A DNA stretch of 64,000 bases from Heterohyrax brucei (lineage: Eukaryota > Chordata > Mammalia > Hyracoidea > Procaviidae): positions 55,674,333 to 55,738,332 of the forward strand of contig CM053141.1 in NCBI GenBank assembly GCA_028571685.1. Reading direction: 5' to 3'. A program made the position numbers and the translations under genes. Shown piece by piece: positions 11,101 through 22,814 of this stretch. The notes below the pieces were generated by a model, which was not told the origin of the DNA, made no database searches, and worked only from the letters and a program-made list of their open reading frames with translations. Position 1 is the first letter of the stretch, and each line of letters starts with the position of its first letter.

Positions 11101-12690
11101 CCACCACTTAGTCCAATTTCTCTTCTTTCTCTTTGATGTTCAGGGCTGGCAGAATGGCACATATCATTGACTCATTTTTTTCTTTTGAGCCTTTGTTGTT
11201 AGAGGGATTACAGGAAGCATGTAAGTACTCCTCTGTCTTGGCCTTGCTCCTTTATTTTGATACCTTAACTTGAAGTAGGTGTTGTTTTTGTACTTTAAAT
11301 ATTGAAAACTTTTTGAATGATAGTTAAAGGGTCTGGAGATTTAAAATATAAAATCAGTATTTGTCCGTTTTCTTTAAAGAAATCATACCATAGCATCACT
11401 AAATAGCTACAGGGCAACAGTTAGCTAGAGCTGAATAGTCACTTTACCTGAAGTCTGGCTATGTCGTTCCTCAGAGGCTTTACCATAATACCCATTATCC
11501 CTGCTTCCATTCCCAGTACTCTCATTACCTGCAATCTTCTGTAAACATTTAAACTTACAAACTTTGCAGTTTAATTCATCACAACTATTTTTGAATAATC
11601 ATATTGATAATTCCAATATAATGTTATTCTCTGACCTGCTTAGAATGTCAGTTATACTCTTGCTAAATTTGCATAATATTTACATAATATTGTCTCTTCC
11701 TTCATCCTCTAAGAACCTTCTTTCTAAAGTTGGATGCATGGATGGGTAGGTGGGTAGATGAATGAATAAATCTTTTTCTTTACCAACACTTTGAAGAAGC
11801 CTTCTTGCCTTCTACTATCTGAATTTCTGTTATTTTGGCTATGGCATCAAGAGGACATTTACCCTTCACTAATTCTAATCAGTTTTCCTAAATTAGCCAT
11901 TAGTTAGATCATTTTAAAACTTAGTGGCTGAGACTTTTTTTGTTTGATGTTTTAATGTTATTCACCTAGTAAAACAACTGTTAATCTTGTTTCTAAAATG
12001 TCCATTGAAAGAGAAAATAAACTGCTTCTGTTTCACAATTATACTTAAAATAGTGTAAAGTTAATTTTGTGTTTGTTTTGTTAACATTTATAGATAAAAG
12101 CATCTAGAATGTAGCAGTCAGTTATTTTAGTTTAAACAACCATATTAAGTCATTGCTTTGTTAATGTTACTGGTTAACTATTTGTGATCTCTAAAGTCTC
12201 TTTGTTGTTAGAGAAAAATATGTGACTTTATATTTTTACTAATTAAATTTAATAATAAACCACTGGTTTATACTGTAGAAAATGATAATGAACCACATAC
12301 GTTTTTGTGTTTTGAAGAATATTCATTAATGTCAAGTTGAAATGCTTTTTCTGATAAAAATAAAGGAATCTGACAGGTTAATAATTAGAGTTTTCTCATT
12401 AATTATTTAATGTCAAGTTCTCTATCTGTTGTCAGTCTGCCTTCAGTGGGTGCTGTTTTGTCCTGCTTTGCTCTGGGTTTGTCCTGCTTTTGCTGTTTTG
12501 TCCTGCTTTGCATCAGGGTTTCTGTGTGATCTCAACTCGGTTCTGAAAAATGTTGTATCTTTTACTTTTTTTTGATAAGATTAATCAAGTGGGAAGGGAA
12601 TGCGAATGTTTTTCTGTGAAAGGTTGGCTAAATGCCCCAACTTATCAGTTAATAAATAGCCCTGTCTTTCACCACTGATTTGAAAAGTTA
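11101..12690. other. Intron 1 sequence without recognised elements
   Basis: AT-rich intronic DNA. Only small low-complexity features are seen: a (gatg/ggta)-type run near 11731-11770 and a 40-bp-period duplication at 12451-12511. No exon, RNA gene or named repeat is recognised. Confidence 0.5.
12451..12511. repeat. Short tandem duplication, 40-bp period
   Basis: The 21-bp string beginning tgctgttttgtcctgctttg occurs exactly at 12451-12471 and 12491-12511. A third partial copy, tttgtcctgcttt, lies between them. Confidence 0.85.
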
Positions 12691-12699
12691 CTTTTTTTA

Positions 12700-13122
12700 A
12701 GTTACTGTTAGGTACCTTCAAATTGGTTCTGACTTACAAGGACCCTCTGCGCAACAGAACGAAACCCGGCCAGGTCCTGCCCCGTGCTTACATTTGTTTT
12801 TACATGTATGTCCACAGTTGCAGCCACTGTGTCAGTCCACCTTACATAGGGTCTTTCTCCTTTTCACTGAGGCTCTGCTTTACCAAGCATGATGCCCTTC
12901 TCCAGGGATCGATCCCTCCTGGCAACATGTCCAAAGGATGTAAGATGCAGTCTTGCGATCTTTGCTTCCAAGGAGCACTCTGGTTGTACTTTTTCCAGAG
13001 CAGATCTGTTTGTTCTTTTAGCAGTCCGTTGCCACAGTCAGTATTCTTCTCCAGCCACCACAGTTCAAAGGCTTCAGTTCTTCTTCTGTTTTCCTTATTG
13101 TTGTCCAGCTTCTGTGTACATA
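12700..13122 (-). mobile_element. RTE LINE 3' part, antisense (left of mariner insertion)
   Basis: It begins ctgttaggtaccttcaaatt, the antisense RTE tail, and continues through the C-terminal coding block (frame at 12842-13234 includes EAFELWWLEKNT). It is interrupted at gtgtacaTA (13121-13122) by a mariner and resumes at 14456. Confidence 0.88.
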
Positions 13123-14455
13123 ATGAGGTCTGACAAGTCTGTGAACTCACCCTGGAAAAAAGGCCACATATCTCATCGCTGAATATCACCATGGTCACCT
13201 TTGAAGTACTCCCAGTGTGCACCGATGCCAGCACCTAGTCCACCCTTGAAAGCAATTTTAGAACTCTTTTTTCTGGAATGGTTGTCGGAGGTGTTGTCGT
13301 ATTACCCTTGATGTCCTGAATGTCATCCAGATGTCTTCCTTTCAATATTTCCTTTATCTCTGGGTAAAGAAAAAAGTCATTGGGGGCCAGATCAGGTGAG
13401 TAGGGAGGGTTACTTGTTTACTGGCTAAAAACTCCTTCACTGTCAGTGCTGTGTGAGCCAGTGCATTGTCGTAATGCAGGAGCCGTGAGTTGGTGAAACG
13501 TTCAGATTGTTTTCATGTAACTTTTTCATGCAGCCATTTCAGCACTTCTAGATAGTAAACTTGGCTAACTGTTTGTCCAGCTGGTACAAATTCGTAATAA
13601 ACAGTCCCTCTGATATTCAAAAAGTTTAACAGCATCGTTTTGACTCTTGATTTGGACTAGCCAAGCCAAGTGCTGTCGAGTCGGAGATTTGGACTGGTAG
13701 AACTTTTTTTGTCATGGAGAGTTGGCTGACTTCCCGTGTGCACTTCGATGCTTTGTTTCAGGGTCATATTGGTACACCTACGTTTCATCACCAGTGATTA
13801 CATGACCCAAACAATCATTTTGCCTCTCCAAAAGGTCTTGGCAAACTTTGACTCTCCTTTGCTTTTGTTCATTGGTGAGCTCCTTCAGAACCATTCTTGT
13901 ACACATCTTTCTCATGCAAGATTTTCAGTTAAGATTTTCCTACCTGTTTCTGTGTCGATGTTTACTGAGTCTGCTTTGTTTCTGACAGTCAGCCCATGAT
14001 TTTGATGCACCATTAGATGAATTTTTGCAATATTTTTGTCAGTTGTGCTTGTTATTGGCTGCCCTGACCTGTCTTCATCAGTGCTGCATTCTCTCCCCTC
14101 AGAAAAACTTTTAATCTATTTGTACACTGCCATTTTCTTCATGGCATTATCCTTGTAAACGTGGACTGACATGTCCCTGATTTCACTTCCATTACGTTCT
14201 TGCCCAAGTTTAACAAGGAGTTTATTGCTTGTTTGTTACCCTAATTAAAGTTCTGACATTGTCGCAATGACACAGAAAAACATGCCACAATAATGAAGGC
14301 CACTCAGCAAGGTACCACCACATGTTGATGAACACTGCTGTGAGACACTTATATACCAAGGTTATGAAACCTTACTGAGTTGTTTGTACAGTGCTGCTAA
14401 CCTGCTAACTTAAGTGGCAGATGGCAAGTTCACATACTTAATTTTCAGACCTTCA
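13123..14455 (-). mobile_element. Complete mariner transposon (about 1.33 kb), transposase antisense
   Basis: It is flanked by TA (13121-13122, 14456-14457), and removing it restores the RTE text gtacatatgatgcag. Terminal inverted repeats read ATGAGGTCTGACAAGT at the left and, reverse-complemented, TGAAGGTCTGAAAATTAAGT at the right. The interior is colinear with the copy at 32395-33706, which retains a mariner D34D block. All frames are broken. It contains a 27-bp secondary insertion at 13659-13685. Confidence 0.9.
13659..13685 (-). mobile_element. 27-bp AfroSINE/RTE tail insertion with 10-bp target duplication
   Basis: The insert begins agccaagccaagtgctgtcg and is the antisense extreme 3' end of an AfroSINE or RTE. 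It is bounded by perfect GATTTGGACT repeats (13649-13658, 13686-13695). The homologous site in the mariner copy at 32940-32960 has one GATTTGGACT and no insert. It is an extremely 5'-truncated retrotransposition event. Confidence 0.85.
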
Positions 14456-14700
14456 TATGATGCAGTTGAAAATACCATGGGTCAGGGGCACCTTAGTTGT
14501 TCAAGATAGCATCTTTCCTTTTCAACAAGAGGTCTTTTGCCTCAGATTTTCTCAGTGCAATGCATCTTTTTGTTTCTTGCCTGTTGTTTCAATGGACATT
14601 GATTGTGGAACCAAGTAAAATGAAATCCTTTACAATCTCAATCTTTTTTCCATTTATCATGATGTTGCTTGCTGGTCTAGTTGGAATCACCTCAGTGGCA
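14456..14700 (-). mobile_element. RTE LINE, antisense (right of mariner insertion)
   Basis: RTE text resumes at tatgatgcagttgaaaataccatgg and continues through the post-RT block (tggaaccaagtaaaatgaaat, tccatttatcatgatg). It ends at about 14684, where gaatcacctcagtggcagtggg resembles a SINE/RTE tail in sense orientation. Confidence 0.85.
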
Positions 14701-16085
14701 GTGGGTATTGTACCTTAAGCATATGATAAATTTACAGATATACATAGTCTGTTTTTAGACTCCAGTGTGGTGTGTTGGTCTGTGCCTACATTTAATACTT
14801 AATATTTTAGTGACTGTAGCACATTACCTGGTAAAACAGATCTCACCTTGTCATTGTATGTCTAAGTTTCTGTGCTAATTTTTATATTTTTCTTCCTGAT
14901 GAGAATCATCTAATTCTCATGAAAAATTCCATTAGGGTTTTTTTTTTATCACTATTATATTTATAGACTAATAATTGGCATCTTTATTGTGTGTTAGTGT
15001 CCAGCTTTTTTACAAGCTAAAATACAGGAAACCCTTTCATTTGGGACATTCCAAATCCATAATGTTGCTATTTTGAATGAGTTGACCTTCCTTAATGTGA
15101 GCCTTTCATCTATTCTTTATGTTTTGCCATATACCTCCTGTTCCCACTGTGGCTGCTGCATTTCTTGCTCTTCTAATCTGCATCTTATTCATGTCTGATA
15201 GCCTGTTGCTGTAAACGGGGTTGGATTTCTTTGTCCTGTACATTTTCCATTATGCCCTCCAATGCCTTACCCACATTTTTGTCCTTATTTCTTGGTTCCA
15301 TTTCAGATTCTGGTATGTGAGCATAATTACGCTTATCCCTCTTGCACAAATCTTTCCTTAGTTTGTTGGATGACTCTCAAAGGATTAGTTGATTTTTTTG
15401 GCTAGAGTTGAGTCCAGAGGCACAACTGCTAATATTTCTTGCGACAAATTCCACCTGACTGAGGCTAACGGGAGATAGGACAGCTAGGAGCTGACTTGAC
15501 ATGAACTGAATATTTTAAGACATATTAAGCACTATAGATAAAGATTAAAAATTGTGATAAATCTAAATTACAAAGAATCTATGGTTTTGTGGGTCAGTTA
15601 TAAACTAATAATTTTCACTATCATTTCCAGTGAACTGAACCAAAGTATTTGCAGAATCATAACCTTTTCCTTTACTCTCAGTGTTTTCCCCACATATTAA
15701 AATAGTCTCTTGACCCTCATCTCTAGTTTTCCCATGAACAGTTGATTTTCTTGCTTCTGTGTAGTGTGTACAGTATGCTGATACCAACTTAAATTTTCCT
15801 CATTGATTCAGGATTTTGGAAGCCTTCAAGATTATGCATTTAAAGGTGACTCACCCAAGTAACAACAACTGTGTTTATATTACTGTGTTATCATTTCAGA
15901 ACTCTAAGTAATGTTTCCTTATGGTTCATCATGCAATAAAATACTTCCAGATTTAAAGTGACTTTGGGTTCACTCAATTTGTAGTAAATTGACAACGCAT
16001 TAATAAGTTGGTTTTAATGAAAAGGCTGAGAATTTCCTGACAACAATTTTTGTAGGATTAAACTTTTACTTTGTGCAAAAGTCCA
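14701..16085. other. Intron 1 sequence without recognised elements
   Basis: AT-rich, no recognised repeat or exon. A 60-aa minus-strand frame near 15605-15787 has no recognisable similarity and is regarded as chance. Confidence 0.5.
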
Positions 16086-16094
16086 ACATCATTT

Positions 16095-16555
16095 CTGGTG
16101 GGGTGATTTTTGTTACCTACTGCTGGAAACAAGCCACTCTAAAACTCAGTGGCTTAAAATAATAACAGTTTCATCTGTTGCGCTCACAGGTCTGCAGTTT
16201 GGCAGGGACACCTTATCTTTGCTCCACAAAGTGTTAGCTGGGATGGCTCAACTGGGGCTGGAGGATCCATTTCCAGTATGGCTCACTCTTATGGCTGTTA
16301 TGTGAGGAGCTACCAGTTCTTCAGATAGGCCTTGCTATAGAGACAGCTTTGACTTCCTTACAACATGGTACCTGTGTTCCAAGAGTGAACATATCTACCG
16401 AGAATGTTCTAAGAGACTGGAAGTGGAAATAGCTAATTTGTTAAGGCCATAGCCTAGAACGGGCATAAAGTCACTTCTAGTGTATTCTGTTGATCAGGTA
16501 GTCCCAGAGCTCAGACTCAAGGAGAGAGGGAATAGACTTCCGTCTCTTAATTTCT
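16095..16555 (-). mobile_element. Ancient MLT/MaLR-type LTR relic, antisense
   Basis: ttgttacctactgctg...aaaactcagtggcttaaaa is the antisense 3' end seen in old mammalian MaLR-like LTRs, followed by the ctggggctggaggatccatttcc and ccaagagactggaagtgg type stretches. Strongly diverged, no coding sequence. The exact family is uncertain. Confidence 0.5.
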
Positions 16556-16561
16556 AACCGT

Positions 16562-16690
16562 GGTTATACCACTTATTAGTTTTATCTGTGGGCAAATGAC
16601 TTACCCTCTCTGAACCTCTGTTTCAGTCTTTGGACATCTCTGAAATGAGGAACTTGTTGCTCTAAAGTTTCTTTCAGTGATGGTAGTTTA
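16562..16690 (+). mobile_element. MIR SINE fragment, sense
   Basis: accacttattagttttatctgtgggcaaatgacttaccctctctgaacctctgtttcag follows the MIR core (cttactagctgtgtgacc...ttacttaacctctctg...cctcagtttcc) closely by eye. Confidence 0.75.
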
Positions 16691-16921
16691 TATGATACTA
16701 ACAAATGAAAATGAGTATATAGTATTTGTGATTATAAGAAATGGAAATGAATGAAGTTCTAGTTTGTTTTAGAAAGCCCCCATGGAAATACAGTATAATA
16801 ATCATTCAACTCACAACTGATCTAGTTTTATTATCTGCTGTTAGAACTTTCAAAAACGTACAGATACAAGACATGAAAAGTAGCTTGAAACAAATAGGGC
16901 AAAATGTGATACTGATGTGAT

Positions 16922-17088
16922 AACCGAACCAAACCAAACCCAGTGCTGTGGAGTCGATTCCAACTCACTGCAGCTCTCTAGTACTGAGTGGAACTGCGCA
17001 GTAGGGTTTCCAGCAGCTGGTGGATTTGAACTACCGAAGTTCTGATTAGCAGTCACATAGCACTTAACACTATGCCACCAGGGTTTCC
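16922..17088 (-). mobile_element. AfroSINE, antisense, near full length
   Basis: Runs from the aaccgaaccaaaccaaaccc tail through gctgtggagtcgattccaactcac to the tRNA-like head (gtggatttgaactaccga, then cacttaacactatgccacca, gggtttcc). Confidence 0.92.
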
Positions 17089-17289
17089 TAGTGATGGAAT
17101 ATTGGTGTGATGATATGGTTTAAAGTCCACTCTCCTACTCTCACCGTTTCTAAATTTTTGGGGGTGTTATATTGCACATATCTTACACTGCTTGACTTCT
17201 TCAGCTCGATGCAGGGCAATTATAACTATCATTCAACAAATAATTTCTTTTGTTCTTCACTAGAGGATCATCTGTAAAATTGTGTGAGA

Positions 17290-17447
17290 GTTCCCACCAC
17301 TGTCATTGAGTTGGTCCACCTCATAGCGACCCTGTAGGTCAGAGTAGAACAGTCCACAGAGTTTCCAAGGAGCACCTGTGGATTGGAACTGCTGGCCTTT
17401 CCTGTTGGCAGAAGTAGCACTTAACCTACTACACCACCAGGGTTTCC
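17290..17447 (-). mobile_element. AfroSINE, antisense, near full length
   Basis: Contains gtcattgagttggtccacctcatagcgaccctgtagg, tttccaaggagcacc, a B-box region (ggattggaactgctgg) and ends ctacaccaccagggtttcc. Imperfect flanking repeats tgtgagag/tgcgagaa may be the target duplication. Confidence 0.88.
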
Positions 17448-17704
17448 ATGCGAGAATTAATGGGTAGTAAATCACTACCTGCATCTGTAGCTTTCATTGT
17501 TGGTCGCTAGTTATTTATTTAGTTTACTAGGTATCTTATCAGGTATTACAAGTATCTCCTGTTCAGTAGTCCCACATTTTTATTGTTCCTCAATTTCAAA
17601 TCCTTTGTGGACACTACCTGCTAGCCTCTGTGAGATATCCCCAAATACCCACTCTGAGCCCCTGAGAGTGAATTTTGTATCTGTATCTTGCAAAGCATAC
17701 TTTA

Positions 17705-17925
17705 AGTTGTTGTCAGTAGCCATATGTTGACTCTGACTCAAGGTGACCTTACGTACAACAGAACAAAGCATTGCCAGATCCTGTGTTGTTATCCTTGTAA
17801 TTGCCAGCATGTGTGAGTCTGCCACTCTGACTGTTGCTCCAGTCTGTCTCATTGAGGGTCTCCCTTGCCCTTGCTGGCCCTCTGGTTCACCGAAAATGAT
17901 GTCCTCCTTTAGTGATGATCATATA
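17705..17925 (-). mobile_element. RTE LINE 3' end, antisense, about 220 bp
   Basis: gttgttgtcagtagccatatgttgactctgactcaaggtgacc is the antisense RTE tail, followed by acaacagaacaaagcattgcc and the ctccagtctgtctcattgagggtc block. It is the closest TE to exon 2 on the upstream side, about 420 bp away. Confidence 0.85.
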
Positions 17926-18279
17926 CATCATTCTTATTTAGGGCAAAGGAACTTTTTGTCCGTTAACCTTATATAAGGCTAATTTTAGGCCATTAAGAAT
18001 ATGCCTGAGATTTTGTTTTCTTTCTGATAACATCATTTAAAAATCAGAGTTCCAGAGCAGTTGATATAGCTTTGCATTTTTCTGTCTAATCTCAACAAGT
18101 CAGCCACTGTACACCCATGGAGAGCAGTACAGTCCTTGTCACTGGTGGCATTTCTGTGACAAAGATTATACAAACTCACATAAAGTACAGCCTGTTGTGA
18201 ATGTCAAATGAGAGTTTTTCAAAAACTCAGAATTAACTGGGGAGAAAAGATTTTTGTGCCCTCATTTTTCTCTTTTTTA

Positions 18280-18442
<163 letters not shown>

Positions 18443-18824
18443 TGAATATTGCTGTGGTTCTGCCTTCAGAGTTATTTTTGTGCAATTGCACTTCATCCTG
18501 GTATTCTGAGTTCTTCTGGGAAAGTAATTTGAATTTGGATTTCTAGATTGCTTGTAAATTTTGAGAAAAAGTTCTAGTCACAAAAAGATAATGTGTATCA
18601 TGCATTATATAGAATTATTAAATCATATACAAATATTAAGAAGTTAAAAGTACCAAAAGCTTCCATTTTGGTGGTATTTACAAGTGGCAGTTGAAATACT
18701 TTTATTTTGTAAAAATGCATATATATTTTTAAATTTTCCTAGGTACACTTCATTTTAATTATACTGTAAGATATTTACAGATAGTAAGTTGGACTTCCCT
18801 GAAATCATGCAATATTTTTGTTAC

Positions 18825-18900
18825 TGTATGTATGTGTGTGTATACATATACACACATACAGTGTGTATACACACACATACACACACACACAAACACACAC
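18825..18900. repeat. (TG)n/(CA)n compound microsatellite, near-palindromic
   Basis: Alternating TG-rich then CA-rich runs (tatgtatgtgtgtgtatac ... gtgtgtatacacacacatac) change strand composition twice, so the tract can fold on itself. It lies about 400 bp downstream of the NDUFS4 exon 2 donor site. Confidence 0.9.
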
Positions 18901-18905
18901 TTCCC

Positions 18906-19465
18906 ATTTCTACATGTGCATGAAGATTAGATTATAACAAGGAAGAAATGAATACCATTCTTCTGTTGATCAGCAGCAGATTAGATTTTTGGCCGTCATT
19001 CCTTATAAAATTTTTAAATGTGTGGTCTGTTACTTTTGATATTTATGCTTATATTGTATAGTAGCATATATTTTGTACTGTTTCCAAGATCTCTGGTGGA
19101 AATATGTAGTAGTATAAGTGTTTTTTTATATCTGGTTTACCGTTAGTAAATATATGAATATATTACTCCTATTTGTTGTGCGGCCTTTTGTCACTCAACT
19201 TTGAGCCTGTAATTATAATTAAATAATAGATCATAGTTTCTGTTTGTACCATTAGTACTATAGACAGATTTTTTTACAAAAATAGAAGAAAAGACAGTTT
19301 GGAACACTTAAATCCTATGTGTAACACTGGTTGTTTTTTCTCTTTAAATTATGTTAGGTCTGCCTTGTAGACATTGTCATTATCATAATCTATCTGACCA
19401 CTGTCATATTTTGCCAACTGACTGAGTAGCCTTTTGGTAGATTTCCATAGATACTTAAGCTTCCT
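18906..19465. other. Intron 2 sequence without recognised elements
   Basis: AT-rich intronic DNA following the microsatellite; no repeat or exon recognised. Confidence 0.45.
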
Positions 19466-19469
19466 CTAA

Positions 19470-19860
19470 TTCATTTCCTATAGGACAGCCAAAATAGTCT
19501 TTTAAAAATACTAGTTTTTGTTACAGTGTTGTAATAAACTCTTTTGGTACCTTCCTATAGTCTTAGGATAAAATTAAAATCCTAGCATGTCCTCTGGAGG
19601 CCTACATGACTTAGCTCTTGCACCAGCTCTAGGTACACATTGCACCACTTTCTTTCATGCTCTGTACTATAGCACGCTAAGCCTGGACTAAAGGTGCTTG
19701 CTCTTTTATAATATTCAGTAATGTTTGTAGTGTCATATTTATATCTGTGGCATGGATTTTGTAGTTTTGGTCACAATCTTTCCCCTAACACACTACTGAC
19801 AAAAAATAGGCATTCAAGAAATACTGGGTATTGGGTACATGGATAGGTAAGTGAACTACA
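19470..19860 (+). mobile_element. L2 LINE 3' region, sense, ancient
   Basis: The stretch tcttaggataaaattaaaatcctagcatg...ggcctacatgacttagctcttgcaccagctct follows the L2 consensus (ttcaggataaaatccaaactccttagcatgg...aaggcccttcatgatctggcccctg). It ends with the ggcattcaagaaatactgg segment. Highly diverged. Confidence 0.7.
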
Positions 19861-19984
19861 TAGTTTCTTTCTTTCCTCCTCCCCCTTTTTTTTTCTTTTA
19901 CCACTAATTTTCTTCCCTTGCTTTAAGACCTAATTATATTTCAGTGGATTAATTTAAAGACCTTAGAATCTTTCAGTGTACTTA

Positions 19985-20122
19985 ACTTGCATTAGTGTAT
20001 AACCAAAAGTTCAGAGTTGGAATCCACTAGCCACTCCTTGGAAACCCTATGAGATAGCTCTACTCTGTCCTGTAGGATCACTCATTATGAGTTGGAATTA
20101 ACTGATGGCAGTGAATTTTTGT
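19985..20122 (+). mobile_element. AfroSINE, sense, 5'-truncated
   Basis: Contains ataaccaaaagttcagag, a degenerate B box (gttggaatccac), ctccttggaaaccctatgag, ctctactctgtcctgtagg and the tatgagttggaattaactgatggcagtg tail. Confidence 0.9.
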
Positions 20123-20467
20123 AGCATATAAACACGCCCAGTATAATTTAAGAACCTAAAGCCATAAATGTTTGCATTTTGGTATGTGATATACTGTGCC
20201 TGTACATTTGTATACATAACAGTACTGGTAGTGTTGAAAAATGCATTTAAACCTAGCTTTTGAGTTGTCTTTTCACATATAACTAGTTCAAAGTTAAAGA
20301 AGTATCAGTTATGTTTTATCTGTAAAAAGGGATATTACTGTTTTCTTCATAATAATCTCTGAGAGATTATTGTATCCTTAAAGAACTACTGCTTTTTAAT
20401 TCTAGTTTTAAGCCTAAGTATTAAGTGAGTTACACTAAGGGAAAATGTTAGCTCACCCCACCCTACT

Positions 20468-20608
20468 TAACCATTGCTTTTGAGTCAGTTCCGACTTGCA
20501 GTGATACAAAGGACAGACTAGAACTACCCCTTAGAGTTTCCAGAGAGTACCTGGTAGATTCGAACTGTTGGCTTTTTGATTAGCAGACATAGCCACCAGG
20601 GTGTTCCT
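20468..20608 (-). mobile_element. AfroSINE, antisense
   Basis: Contains ttgagtcagttccgacttgc, tagagtttccagagagtacc, the B-box region tagattcgaactg and the head ttttgattagcagacatagccaccaggg. Confidence 0.9.
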
Positions 20609-20705
20609 ATGCTTAAGACCTTTAAAATGTTCATGAGAACATACTGTTTGCTCTAGGCCAAGTCCACGTGACCATCAGATAGTTTTCTGGCATTGTTCAT
20701 GCTTT

Positions 20706-21055
20706 GATACTTTTTTTTAATTTTGAATATTTGTTGTGATTTGGGTGAAAAGTTATACACAGTAAATTAATTTCCCATTCAACAATTTGCACCCTTTTTG
20801 TTTTGTGGCGTTAGTTGCGGTTTCCTCACTATGACAGCACTCTGCCTACTTCCTTCCTGGATTTTCTGTTACTGTTGGCCCATCTTTTCTGCTTCTTCAT
20901 TCCTTCTGAACTTTTGTACTTAGTCAGATGGTCTTTTACAGTTGATTGTTCTGAGGAGCATGTTCCTCACAGGTGCTGACACTCTTTATTAGTTGTTCTT
21001 CTGGCCTAAACAGTTCTCCTAGGGTTTTACTGTAACGGGGTTAAATGGACTCAGC
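20706..21055 (-). mobile_element. L1 3'UTR, antisense, 5'-truncated
   Basis: A T-run is followed by gaatatttgttgtgatttgggtgaaaagttatacacag, and then by stretches shared with the 31.0-kb L1 tail (cccattcaacaatt, ctactctgcctac-like, tgttactgttggccc). Confidence 0.7.
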
Positions 21056-21235
21056 ATCTAATGATGAACACAGTAAATATTTACATAAAAAATGCTTATT
21101 AATGAGATTGTACTGGACTACTGTAATAGATTGTAACTGCTCTTCCTACTGCCATCTCCCTTTTGCTCTTTGAAACTACCCCATTGCCATTAATTCACTA
21201 ACATAAAGGAGTAAATTAATACATTACTCAAAATA

Positions 21236-21470
21236 GGGATTCAAAGTACAGACTTGAAGCAGACTTCTTGGATTCAGATTCTCAGTTTACCACTTTCTTG
21301 CAGTGTGGCGTAAACAAGTTATTTAACTTTTCTTTGCCTTAGTCTCTTAGTCTGTATAAGGAGGACAAATAGCATCTTCTTGTGAAATAAGTGAGACAGT
21401 AACATAAAAATTATCCAGCATAGTATTCTCAAGAAAGTAGACATTCAGTATATATTAGTTACAATAGTAA
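21236..21470 (+). mobile_element. MIR SINE, sense, near full length
   Basis: Follows the MIR consensus from gattcaaagtacagacttgaagc through ggattcagattctcagtttaccactttc, aacaagttatttaacttttc and ccttagtctcttagtctgtataagg to the tgcattcagtatatatta-like end. Confidence 0.75.
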
Positions 21471-21499
21471 TAATAGGTTTTCTATAACCCCTAAGTGTA

Positions 21500-21656
21500 T
21501 ATGGAAACCCTGGTAAGCTACTGGTAAAGAGCTGTAGCCCCTAACCAAAAAGTTGCACAGTTTGAATCCACCACACACTCCTTGGAAATTATGTGGCAGT
21601 TCTACACTGTCCTGTAAGGTTGCTATGAGTTGGAACTGACTCAATAGCAGTTTGTT
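21500..21656 (+). mobile_element. AfroSINE, sense, full length
   Basis: ggaaaccctggtaagctactgg head, then ctaaccaaaaagttgcacagtttgaatccacc (box B), ctccttggaaattatg, ttctacactgtcctg and the tatgagttggaactgactcaatagcag tail. Confidence 0.92.
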
Positions 21657-21659
21657 TTG

Positions 21660-22810
21660 GGAGGGGGAAGTAGGGGTGGTGGTGGTATTGATTGTAGCAT
21701 ATAGCTTCTTTCTCTTTTTTGAGTATTCTTTAAAGTGTTTATGTTTATGTATTTATTCTAATCTCTATGCAAGCATGAATTTTATTCAAATTTAAATGCA
21801 TATGTTGAATGATTCTGTCATATTTCAGCAGGTGGTAAATTTGACACATTTTCTACTGTAAGAGCTTCATTAAATTATGTAAAAAAATTTGCTTATTATC
21901 AGCTTAAAAGTTTTTTTGGCATGAGAAATGAGGACTACTGCTGGTAGTATAGAAAGTTCTTTATAGTGAAGTCAGTTATTTAAAATGATAAAATGAAGAT
22001 TTGTGTAAAGAGAATTAAATTTTGTAGCAGTGATTACACTGCTTCCATGATTATTTTTATATCAGCTACACCTTTGCCTCCATGGTGACATTAAAAGCTA
22101 TATTAATAACATTAGAAATGAAATATTAGAAAGGTTTCATAGGGACCTTTAACATTTTGTAGTGAAATATTGTTGTGTTTACAATAAATGACAGGTAATT
22201 CATTAGTACTTTTCCATTCTAAATATAAAACTCTTCATATTTTAAGTTCTCAACTTTCCCTGGCACTTCAAGTACATTTTAGGAGTCTAGATTATATGTC
22301 CAAATAGTGCAGTTCCCCAGAACTTTTTTACTATCTTAATACAGTGTCATAAAGCTATTCTGAGGAAAAAGCATCCATTAATTGTACTTTAAAAGTACTC
22401 AAAAGTAAAGTCGTAATAGAGGGTTTCATTCAGTCCTGGTAAATCATGACAAGTGGCACTAAAGGTGTTATGGTCACTACCGTCTGTGAATAAAAATAAT
22501 TCATTATTGATTCATGATTTTATCTAATCCACTCTGATCTACTTGTCTCATTTCTTTTTAAATACGTGTATGAGAGGAAGTTTGATTGACACATTCCATG
22601 TGTTTATGACTTAATGATAGTACTATTATTTTAGCATTTTCTGGCTCTTTTGAACACCTAGAGGTTGCTTCCTTGTTCCAATATTATGACTTATACTTTG
22701 TAATATTCTGTAACTTCATAGAGTTTATTAATGACCCTTTAAAGCTTTCTTCCTTTTAGTTTGAAGTATAAGTCAGCCAGTAATTCACTGATCCTGAACA
22801 AGGTGCTATG
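21660..22810. other. Intron 2 sequence without recognised elements
   Basis: AT-rich, no named repeat, exon or RNA gene recognised. It is one of the cleaner stretches near exon 2 and may hold ordinary ancestral intron. Confidence 0.45.
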
Positions 22811-22814
22811 AAGC

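Noticed and set aside
14684..14706. A separate sense AfroSINE tail (gaatcacctcagtggcagtggg) at the end of the antisense RTE
   Set aside because: Only about 20 bp resembles the tail and no duplication was found; chance similarity cannot be excluded.
18825..18900. CRISPR-like or satellite array
   Set aside because: Simple dinucleotide microsatellite; no spaced direct repeats anywhere in the window fit CRISPR.
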